NCBI GenBank assembly: GCA_046590705.1
Contig: JBKJUK010000062.1
Location: 1-25,531 of the forward strand
Source of the DNA: JBKJUK01 sp046590705
Lineage (GTDB): Bacteria; Acidobacteriota; Thermoanaerobaculia; Gp7-AA8
Reading direction: 5' to 3'
Length of the DNA: 25,531 bases
Shown: positions 7,538-13,626 of the stretch, in pieces
How the letters are laid out: the number at the start of each line of letters is the position of its first letter
Position numbering within the stretch: the first letter of the stretch is position 1
Notes under the pieces: model-generated
Database searches by the model: none
What the model was told of the DNA's origin: nothing
What the model saw: the letters and a program-made list of their open reading frames with translations, nothing else
Made by a program: the position numbers and the translations under genes

Positions 7538-7849
7538 ATGCCGAAAGTAGATTCGACACACGACGTGGGTGGGGGCTCCGCCTTTCTCGAACGTCGCCGC
7601 CTGCGACGTATTCGCATGATCATCGAGCTCACTGCCAATGTCCTGGAGTCGGAGAAAGCTCTGAGTCACCGCGAAGCAAAGTCGCTCGTGTCCTGTGCGC
7701 GCCGCGCTGTTGCGGAGATACTCCCAGAATTCGAAGAGAAATTCGACCTGCTCATCGTTCCCCGCTTCGAGCGTCTCATGGCCAGCCGCTGGCCGTACGA
7801 ACAGGCCTTCGTGGCCAGACATCAGCGCGCGTCAGAACTGGTGAACTGA
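7538..7849 (+). CDS. Small putative protein, helical, function unknown
   Basis: The product has 103 residues from the ATG at 7538, or 77 residues from an internal ATG at 7616. The second part reads as well-behaved coding sequence with amphipathic helices (MIIELTANVLESEKALSHRE, then CARRAVAEILPEFEEKFDLL), while the first 25 residues are low-complexity and Arg-rich, so 7616 is a serious alternative start. No strong ribosome site is visible before either. There is no signal peptide, metal motif or recognised domain. It converges with the membrane-protein gene whose stop lies at 7859, ten bases away. The antisense frame (7487-7822) is open but has a less protein-like composition. Confidence 0.5.
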   Translation: MPKVDSTHDVGGGSAFLERRRLRRIRMIIELTANVLESEKALSHREAKSLVSCARRAVAEILPEFEEKFDLLIVPRFERLMASRWPYEQAFVARHQRASELVN

Positions 7850-7858
7850 AGAAAGCTT

Positions 7859-9505
7859 TCAGCGAGCCTGGGCGCCGGCAGCTGATACCTGCTGCATCGC
7901 ACTGAGCAGCATCTCTTCCATGACCTCGAGCTTTCGACCTGGCCCGATTTCCCGATCGACGCGCTGCAGCTCATTCATGACTGCGAACAGTTGCCGTCGA
8001 TCCGCCCTGAAACTCAGTTCCGGGGCATCCGGGATCAGATGGCGGAACTCGATTTTGCGCAGAAGCGGCGGAGGAAATGCGGCCCGTCGAGCGAAGATCA
8101 TCGCAGCATCATCGAAAGCGATTAAAGCCCACTCGCTGCGAGGGAAGTAAACCTCGGAGGCAGGAATCATCGTCGGCGGCTCGCCGGGATGCCGCGAGAC
8201 CGGAATGAGATCGCGCCGGTACTCTTCCACAGCGAGATCAACGCGGTAATGCTTCAGTAGTTGCGGCCACTTCCGGCCATCCAGACGCGCGAGTTCGTAC
8301 TCGCGCAGGAACGTTCTGAACAGTTCGTTGCGCCCGTCATTGAGCACCCTTCTTTCCGGGTAAAGCTTCCAGATCAGAAAGCCCCCGAACTGATCCGGGT
8401 TGTATACATTTCCTCGAAGTTCGAGTTGTTGCATTCTGGCCACCGCGCGAACAGGAAAGAGCCGCGGATCTGCTCCCCACTTCACCCCACCATGATGAGA
8501 AATGAGAAGAAGCGCGATCCCTGCAGCGGCAGCGCAGCACGCAGCAGAAATCCTTCGACTCACGAAGCGCGGAAGCAGTGGCAGGATCAGAATCGGAAGT
8601 GCTGCGAAGAAAAACCCCTGGTTCCTGATGAAACGAACTGCCAGTGCACCGAGGAAGAGCGCGACCAGAAGACGTTCCGGTTCCGTACGCCATGCTTTCC
8701 CCAGAATCGCCAGCGTGGCCAAGGCAGCCAGGGCGACGTAGAGCATGGGAAAAATCGATGGCGAACTGGGCAACCATTCCAGATTTACGAAGTTTCCCTC
8801 GGTTACCTGACTGGTCAGCCGGAGCGGCGCCAGTACGCCCTGCAAACCGAAGGGATTCAGGAGCAGTGCAAGACCCGATGCCACGGCGAGTTGAACTCGT
8901 TCCCTGAACAGGGGCAAGGCTGAGCGGCCGCGTGCAAGTCCTGCAACCGCGGTCATTCCCGCGAGGATCGGTACGAGTAGTGCCGACGGATGCACGTTGA
9001 TCCAGACTACGGTCAGAAGCGTGATCAGCAGCAGTCTCCGCCGCCGGTCGAGCGGCATTTCCAGCAGCAGGTACAGCGCTCCGGCCAGGAAGGCGATGGC
9101 TGGAGTCTCCGGTCGAATCTGCAGACGATGATCTGCGCCGTAAAGAGCGATGGCCGTAAGGAGCGCGGAGGCGCCGATGGAAAGCCGCTGTCGGCAAAAC
9201 ACGAAGAGGCCAGAGAAAAGAGAAATCGTAAAGAGAGCGAGGAGAATGCTCAATCCGGTCTCGCCAACCAGACGCTCCGCTGTGTAGAGTCCAACCTGGA
9301 ACAGCCATTCACCGTTGATCCATTCGATTCGGTCACTGGCGATCGTGAAAGGGTCGGATCGGGGAAGGGCGAGGTTCGTGGCGATCCATCGCCCGGTCGC
9401 AAGATGCCAGAACGAATCGTAGCTCCGATTCCTCACCAATCCGACCAGCGCCAGCAGAAAGAGGAACCCGCCGTACAGCCAGACGCTTCGCCTGCTCGAA
9501 CTCAC
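7859..9505 (-). CDS. Multi-spanning membrane protein, GT-C (glycosyltransferase 39)-like
   Basis: The product has 548 residues from a GTG at 9505. The frame stays open to 9700, but those extra 65 codons are translated from the intergenic repeat and a GC-rich 29-mer, so they are excluded. Residues 1-400 contain about ten hydrophobic segments. The first extracytoplasmic loop has the SFWHLATGRWI and SDPFTIA...INGEWLFQ signature seen in polyprenyl-phosphate-sugar-dependent GT-C membrane proteins. The remaining 150 or so residues are a soluble C-terminal domain (NVYNPDQFGGFLIWKLYPERRVLNDGR region). Transfer of a sugar to a lipid, glycan or protein at the outer face of the inner membrane is inferred from this resemblance; substrate is unknown. 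A TATACT box 6 bp before the GTG hints at leaderless transcription. Confidence 0.75.
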   Translation of the reverse strand: MSSSRRSVWLYGGFLFLLALVGLVRNRSYDSFWHLATGRWIATNLALPRSDPFTIASDRIEWINGEWLFQVGLYTAERLVGETGLSILLALFTISLFSGLFVFCRQRLSIGASALLTAIALYGADHRLQIRPETPAIAFLAGALYLLLEMPLDRRRRLLLITLLTVVWINVHPSALLVPILAGMTAVAGLARGRSALPLFRERVQLAVASGLALLLNPFGLQGVLAPLRLTSQVTEGNFVNLEWLPSSPSIFPMLYVALAALATLAILGKAWRTEPERLLVALFLGALAVRFIRNQGFFFAALPILILPLLPRFVSRRISAACCAAAAGIALLLISHHGGVKWGADPRLFPVRAVARMQQLELRGNVYNPDQFGGFLIWKLYPERRVLNDGRNELFRTFLREYELARLDGRKWPQLLKHYRVDLAVEEYRRDLIPVSRHPGEPPTMIPASEVYFPRSEWALIAFDDAAMIFARRAAFPPPLLRKIEFRHLIPDAPELSFRADRRQLFAVMNELQRVDREIGPGRKLEVMEEMLLSAMQQVSAAGAQAR

Positions 9506-9511
9506 GCGCGA

Positions 9512-9517
9512 AGTATA
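9512..9517 (-). promoter_or_regulatory. Candidate -10 box (leaderless promoter) for the 9505 gene
   Basis: TATACT on the minus strand with exactly 6 bp (TCGCGC) to the GTG at 9505, the same arrangement as at 6975-6980. No Shine-Dalgarno sequence and no -35 hexamer are visible. If used, translation would begin at or near the first transcribed base, which supports 9505 over the longer open frame. Confidence 0.35.
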
Positions 9518-9533
9518 GCCGTCGCGAGGGGCA

Positions 9534-9561
9534 GGCCGGGGGCCGGGGTCTGGGGCCGGAG
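9534..9561 (+). repeat. GC-rich 29-bp intergenic repeat, copy 2
   Basis: GGCCGGGGGCCGGGGTC followed by TGGGGCCGGAG, a one-base-shorter variant of the family. It lies between the start of the membrane protein and composite repeat copy 3. Confidence 0.75.
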
Positions 9562-9570
9562 CAGAGGCGT

Positions 9571-9813
9571 GCTTCGAACTGACAGCAGTTGCGTCACAGG
9601 CAGGATTGCCTGTGCTCCACACGCTCGGATATGAGATCGAGAGCTGGACGAAGTCCAGCGCGAGCGGCAACACGCACACCCGAAATGAGAGCGTGATCAA
9701 ACGGGGTCAGATGCGAGGCGGAGCGAGGTCGGACGGTGAGGCGTGGCCCAAGCCACGTTGAAACCGGCCGGCCGACGCGACAACGAAGCAGATGGCCCCG
9801 TTTCATCACGCGG
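9571..9813 (+). repeat. Composite intergenic repeat, copy 3
   Basis: Same orientation as copy 1: the hairpin CACAGGCA-GGAT-TGCCTGTG plus CTCCAC at 9595-9620; a spacer with the hairpin CTGGAC-GAA-GTCCAG; and the 121-bp palindromic element (9691-9811). The CAGAACGCAGAACG segment found in copies 1 and 2 is missing here. It fills the gap upstream of the membrane-protein gene. Confidence 0.88.
9691..9811 (+). repeat. 121-bp palindromic element, copy 3
   Basis: It differs from copy 2 only in the loop of the central hairpin (CCAA instead of CTAA, read in this orientation) and from copy 1 at four sites. Inverted ends are the same as in the other copies. Confidence 0.85.
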
Positions 9814-9823
9814 CCTCAGCACG

Positions 9824-9851
9824 AGCAGATGGCCCCGTTTCATCACGCGGC
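9824..9851 (+). repeat. Solo end of the 121-bp element
   Basis: A perfect 28-bp direct copy of 9787-9814 (AGCAGATGGCCCCGTTTCAT then CACGCGGC), displaced by 37 bp. It represents one terminus without the rest of the element and lies 10 bp from the stop of the EcsC-like gene. It could be a remnant of a second insertion or of slipped replication. Confidence 0.85.
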
Positions 9852-9861
9852 TTAGAAAAGA

Positions 9862-10500
9862 CTAAGCGTGTTCGCGATCACCGTCGGCCCATATCTCCTC
9901 GGCCAGCAGTGGATCTACCTTGGATTCGTAGTAGCGGATGGTCGTACGTCCGACTGCCGAGACGGCCCAGTAGTTGAGAATCCCGCCCGAGACAGCGCCG
10001 ACGAAGGGGACCACACGCGCCAGGCGATCCTGAAAGAATCGAGCGCCGATCTTCTCTGCCACCATTCCTCCCTCGACTGCAGCCGTCTCCAGAAAGGCCG
10101 AGATGCCCTGCTTTCCAAGGCCGACACCGGAGCCGTAGGCCACACATGCGAGAGCCTCGTTGAAGCGCTCGCGGTGTGACGGTTCGTGTCCGTAAATCGC
10201 GGCGATCCCGAGAATCAATCGGAACTGCTGGAAGATGAGATAGGCGAGGTCGGCGCCGAAGGTCGCCACGGCCAGAAGTCCCGAGGGCAGTCCGGTCATG
10301 GCTCCTGCTGCGGCACACCGGATCGCTGTTCGGCGCGAGAGCGTGCGAGCCTGGTCGATCGGATCGAAGGTCGGCGAGGAGCGTTTCAGCTCAGCAACTT
10401 CAGCACGCAGTTTATCGACGTCGATCTCGTCGAACAGAGTCCGGAACAATTCGATGAGCATCGAATCGGCGGAACGCTTCAGGCGCTTCACGGTGACCAT
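9862..10500 (-). CDS. EcsC-family-like protein
   Basis: The product has 212 residues. The ATG at 10500 is preferred over an upstream one because AGGAAG lies 5 nt before it. After a charged N-terminal helix (about 1-45) the protein has a hydrophobic, Gly/Ala-rich core (about 60-110: AAAGAMTGLPSGLLAVATFG and LAYLIFQQFRLILGIAAIYG) and a second hydrophobic stretch near 155-180 (VVPFVGAVSGGILNYWAVSA). The G-x-x-x-G-L-P-x-G-L start, the run of hydrophobic residues ending in a YGH turn, and the PFVGAVSGGILNY segment near the C-terminus resemble EcsC-like proteins. These are membrane-associated proteins of unclear function named after the third gene of the Bacillus ecs operon. No ABC transporter partner is adjacent here. 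Confidence 0.6.
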   Translation of the reverse strand: MVTVKRLKRSADSMLIELFRTLFDEIDVDKLRAEVAELKRSSPTFDPIDQARTLSRRTAIRCAAAGAMTGLPSGLLAVATFGADLAYLIFQQFRLILGIAAIYGHEPSHRERFNEALACVAYGSGVGLGKQGISAFLETAAVEGGMVAEKIGARFFQDRLARVVPFVGAVSGGILNYWAVSAVGRTTIRYYESKVDPLLAEEIWADGDREHA

Positions 10501-10560
10501 AGATCTTCCTGGTTGATGATACGTAGCGGAACCCGAAACTGTTCTGTCTGATTGCAACGT

Positions 10561-10941
10561 TCAGTCCGAGCTGCCGCTTTTCGTGCTTGTGGAACTGGCA
10601 GTCGATGGGGTCGAGGTGGAGCCGGCGGTGTTCGAGGAACTGCCGGAGCTGGCGGAAGAATCGGAAGAATCGGAAGAACCGGAAGACGACTCTGATCCCG
10701 ATGCAGGACTCGACGTGCTGCCGCCCTCAGTGCTGCTCTTTCCGCCGCCTCCGCCGCTTCCTGCCTTTCCGTAGTCTGTGATGTAGAAGCCTGAGCCTTT
10801 GAACTGAATTGCGGGAGAAGAGATCAACTTGCGCATGGCCCCACCGCACTCAGCGCAGACTGTCTGCGGGGCAGCAGAGAAACTCTGAATGACTTCGATT
10901 TTTTTTGTGCAGGACTCGCACTGGTATTCGTAAATCGGCAT
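10561..10941 (-). CDS. FmdB-family zinc ribbon protein with Ser-rich tail
   Basis: The product has 126 residues. The start at 10941 gives the family-typical MPIYEYQC beginning; the open extension to 11019 is discarded. Residues 1-50 are a zinc ribbon with two knuckles, Cys8/Cys11 and Cys29/Cys32, followed by the usual KLISSPAIQFKGSGFYITDY segment, which ends the FmdB/putative regulatory protein domain. Residues 65-126 are almost entirely Ser, Gly, Thr and Ala, with a repeated SSDSSDSS pattern, and are probably disordered. The family was first linked to formamidase regulation, but most members have no proven role, so a DNA-binding function should not be assumed. Its stop is 61 bp upstream of the EcsC-like start, in the same direction. 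Confidence 0.9.
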   Translation of the reverse strand: MPIYEYQCESCTKKIEVIQSFSAAPQTVCAECGGAMRKLISSPAIQFKGSGFYITDYGKAGSGGGGGKSSTEGGSTSSPASGSESSSGSSDSSDSSASSGSSSNTAGSTSTPSTASSTSTKSGSSD

Positions 10942-11077
10942 CGCGGACTCCAGTCTGGTTTTGAGGGAGAACACCGCTGCCAGCGTCAGTATTCGAGCAG
11001 ACATCCAGTCGCTTCGCACAGGCCCCGAGTGGCAGAATTACGTTGAAAGGAGGGTGTGAGAAACAGGGAGTGCAGCG

Positions 11078-11719
11078 TCAGGGACGGGGCGAGGCAGCCA
11101 GTTTCAGCTTCGTATCATACTCGGCCGCGAATAGTTTTCCATCCTCGAGGTACACGCCCGCCACGCCGCCATCCTCTCTTTTGTAGAAGAGCGCTTCGGA
11201 GTTACGGCTGCTCGCCGCAACCTGCTTTTTCCAGCCGGGAACGGGTTCACCCAGCAGGCCGATGATCGTTGCTCTGGTCATTCCGCGACTGAGGGACGCC
11301 AGTTGCTCCCTGCTCACCGTGCGTCTCGCCTCCGCCTCAGCGAGCAGCCGTCGGGCGATCCTGTTCGAAGGATCGCGCTTCTGTACGCTTTTTGCGAAGA
11401 GGATGGCCTCTTCGTAACGCCCGCTTCGTGCGAGAGTCGCGGCATGCTCGAGTTGCAGTTGATCGTAGACCTGACGGCCCCGAGGGTGGTGGGGGTTGCG
11501 CTCGAGGAAGGAGCGGACCGAGTCGACATACTGCTGCCGGACACGAGCTACCGAGTCGGGAGTAGCCGTCTTCAGCTGTTCTTTCTGGGCGAGTACTTCG
11601 AGCCATTCGCTTCGGACTGGATCGTCGGGCGCGATCGGGTCGCTGCAGGCAACTGTAAGCAGAATGAGAAGGAGGGCTGGGAGCAGAAAGAAGGGGCGCA
11701 CGGATGGAAAAGTTAGCAC
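11078..11719 (-). CDS. Lipoprotein with TPR-like helices and a BamE/SmpA-like C-terminal domain
   Basis: The frame is open to 12013, but the protein-like part begins near a GTG at 11719, giving 213 residues. A second GTG at 11701 would also keep the signal peptide. The N-terminus is a signal peptide with Arg8, a run of Leu/Ile and LTVAC (Cys25), hence probable lipidation. Residues 35-130 are helical with TPR-like spacing (HAATLARSGRYEEAILFAKS and KRDPSNRIARRLLAEAEA). The C-terminal 70 residues contain LSRGMTRATIIGLLGEPV, the helix-turn motif of BamE/SmpA/OmlA-type domains, then alternating strands. It may help in outer-membrane assembly or be a phylum-specific envelope protein. No ribosome site is visible for either start. 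Confidence 0.7.
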   Translation of the reverse strand: MLTFPSVRPFFLLPALLLILLTVACSDPIAPDDPVRSEWLEVLAQKEQLKTATPDSVARVRQQYVDSVRSFLERNPHHPRGRQVYDQLQLEHAATLARSGRYEEAILFAKSVQKRDPSNRIARRLLAEAEARRTVSREQLASLSRGMTRATIIGLLGEPVPGWKKQVAASSRNSEALFYKREDGGVAGVYLEDGKLFAAEYDTKLKLAASPRP

Positions 11720-11883
11720 AGTCGACGGTCTTCGAGACGATCCGCAGACTCCTGGCCAGCAGTTCACACACTCCTCCCTGCTGCAGCGCCGGAGAGGGCC
11801 TGCCTGCCTCCTTGCACGCCGGTTTCGCTTCACGGTACAAGGAATGAGTGTGCGAAATGCGGGCTGGAGGAGCGCGTCCTTTC

Positions 11884-11913
11884 TTGACAGCGCCGGAAAG
11901 CGGGTTCGATAAT
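11884..11913 (+). promoter_or_regulatory. Sigma-70-type promoter for the GAF-like protein gene
   Basis: TTGACA at 11884-11889 and GATAAT at 11908-11913 are separated by 18 bp, which is close to the housekeeping consensus. Transcription would begin near 11920, giving a leader of about 40 nt if translation starts at the GTG 11960 or about 118 nt if it starts at 12038. It lies upstream of, and divergent from, the lipoprotein gene starting at 11719. Confidence 0.7.
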
Positions 11914-12037
11914 CCCGGGCAAGTAGAAACAAATGAGTTAAGGTGAATCGGCGTGCAGCGTGCCGCGAAGCGGCTCTTCGGAGTCGGATTCGCTCAGGGA
12001 TGCACTCGATCACGACGCGCTACACCAGGGAGTGATG

Positions 12038-13414
12038 ATGCCGGAGCGGGGTGAGGAAGCAGCAGGTCGTATCGAGAGTCACATCCGAGAACTGATTGAT
12101 AAGATGGTTTTCGAGATTCGCGGATCGATACAGGATGTTCGACTGGCGGTCGACTCGCAACTCGACGCTGCCGTTCAGAGCATGCAGGCAGACGTGAACG
12201 CGCTGGCTTTCAGACCACATCTCGAACAGTCATTGCGGGATTTCGAGCAGGAACTCGGAGGAGGCGAAGCTACTCTGGTCACTCCGCCGTTGCAGCCGGT
12301 CGCCCTTCCTTCGACTGACGTTCCCCGGCTCAAGCGTGCGGTTCAGGCGATCGAGAGAGGTAAATCGCAGGTAGACGTTCTCAATGCTCTTCTCGAGCAG
12401 TGTCTGAATTTCGGCTCGCGGGCAGCGCTGCTGATTCTCAAAGGCGATGTGTTCTCCGGCTGGAAAGGCATCGGTTTCTCGGCCCACGGCGGCAGCGACG
12501 AGCAGGTCAAGCGGTTCTCCGCCGCGCCGAACGCAATCGCGGAATTCGATCGTCTATTTCGTGGTGAGGAAGTTGTTTCATGGGATGGCGCCAGCATGGC
12601 TGCGTCACTTTCCGTTGCTGCTCCGAAGCGCGCAGTTCTTGTTCCCATGGTCATCAAGGATAAGGTCGCCGCCGCCATGTACGTCGATGAGATCGAGGGT
12701 TCGAATGCGCTCGACTATCGCAGTGTGGAACTGCTGGTCTTCACCACGGGCCTGTTGATCGACACACTCGCCATCAGGAAGAAAATACCTTCGCCGAGCC
12801 TGAGTCTCGAGAGTGCATCGGAAGCTTCGGCAACAGAGATTCCCTTCACCGCTGCACCCGCTCCTGTAGCTGCGCCGCGTGCAGCGGCGCCGGTGTCGTT
12901 TGCGCCCCCTCAGCCTGTGCCCTCGATCCCGCCTCCTTCATATGGAGAGAGAGTCTCGGCGCAACCGGCAGTGGAGTTCGACGACTCGGCAACGATGCTG
13001 GCCAGGCCCGAGCTCATTCCTGCGGTCCCGCAAGCCCCGCAGGCGGCGGCTCCTGCTGCCGTCGAAAAGCCGGCGACGGAACTGGCCGACAGGCCCTCCA
13101 CTCAGTACATACCGCCGCCTGGACTTGCCCGCACAGGATTTGGTGCGCCGCAGACCGATGAATCGAAAAAGCACGACGAAGCGAAGCGCTTCGCGCGACT
13201 GCTCGTGTCGGAAATCAAGCTCTACAACGAGGCGAAAGTGGATCAGGGACGGAAGAACCGTGATCTCTATGAGCGAATGAAGGACGACATCGATCGTAGC
13301 CGGCAGATGTACGACGAGAGGATTCCTGAAGCGGTGCGCATGAACTCGAATTATTTTTACGACGAGCTCGTAAGGATTCTGGCTGACGGCGACGGCGACA
13401 TTCTCGGTCTTTAG
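12038..13414 (+). CDS. GAF-domain-like protein with Pro/Ala-rich linker and conserved C-terminal helical module
   Basis: The product has 458 residues from the ATG at 12038, which has GGGAG 5 nt upstream; ATG 12035 and GTG 11960 are alternatives in the same frame. Residues 1-70 are a helical, possibly coiled-coil segment (ESHIRELIDKMVFEIRGSIQ). About residues 95-250 resemble a GAF sensor fold (helix with QVDVLNALLEQC, then AALLILKGDVFSGWKGIGF, and the strand pair VPMVIKDKVAAAMYVD). Residues 260-370 are Pro/Ala-rich and likely disordered. The last 85 residues (AKRFARLLVSEIKLYNEAKV...RSRQMYDERIP...) form a charged helical module that I associate, from memory, with the ends of other acidobacterial and myxobacterial regulatory proteins. 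A signalling or gliding-type role is plausible but not shown. It is preceded by a strong promoter. Confidence 0.75.
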   Translation: MPERGEEAAGRIESHIRELIDKMVFEIRGSIQDVRLAVDSQLDAAVQSMQADVNALAFRPHLEQSLRDFEQELGGGEATLVTPPLQPVALPSTDVPRLKRAVQAIERGKSQVDVLNALLEQCLNFGSRAALLILKGDVFSGWKGIGFSAHGGSDEQVKRFSAAPNAIAEFDRLFRGEEVVSWDGASMAASLSVAAPKRAVLVPMVIKDKVAAAMYVDEIEGSNALDYRSVELLVFTTGLLIDTLAIRKKIPSPSLSLESASEASATEIPFTAAPAPVAAPRAAAPVSFAPPQPVPSIPPPSYGERVSAQPAVEFDDSATMLARPELIPAVPQAPQAAAPAAVEKPATELADRPSTQYIPPPGLARTGFGAPQTDESKKHDEAKRFARLLVSEIKLYNEAKVDQGRKNRDLYERMKDDIDRSRQMYDERIPEAVRMNSNYFYDELVRILADGDGDILGL

Positions 13415-13419
13415 AAAAA

Positions 13420-13448
13420 GGCCGGGGGCCGGGGTCGGGGGGCCGGAG
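13420..13448 (+). repeat. GC-rich 29-bp repeat, left arm of a perfect inverted pair
   Basis: It begins 6 bp after the stop of the GAF-like gene. It is the exact reverse complement of 13556-13584, with 107 bp between them. The pair could fold into a 29-bp stem that would hinder read-through towards the transglycosylase gene. Confidence 0.85.
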
Positions 13449-13555
13449 TAGAGGCAACCCGGAGACGAACTTCCGGCAACATCGAACGATCAATCGGTTC
13501 GTGGCAGGAGATCGCGTTCGAATCCGCGTAGACGCTTGATTCGGCTTTGCCCCTG

Positions 13556-13584
13556 CTCCGGCCCCCCGACCCCGGCCCCCGGCC
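13556..13584 (-). repeat. GC-rich 29-bp repeat, right arm of a perfect inverted pair
   Basis: Reverse complement of 13420-13448 without a mismatch. It ends 42 bp before the GTG of the lytic transglycosylase. No U-tract follows, so it is not a classical intrinsic terminator. Confidence 0.85.
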
Positions 13585-13626
13585 GCCTCACCTCCCTCCG
13601 GCGCGGAAACTGCAATTTCGTCCATC

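Noticed and set aside
9506..9700. N-terminal extension of the membrane protein containing VWSTGNPACDA and PDPGPRP.
   Set aside because: These residues are translated from the CACAGGCA hairpin and the GC-rich 29-mer; the transmembrane part begins after the GTG at 9505.
11943..12035. A 30-codon Arg-rich ORF (GTG start) whose TGA overlaps the ATG at 12035, possible coupled upstream ORF.
   Set aside because: No strong ribosome site and no protein-like pattern; overlap may be chance given the ATG cluster.
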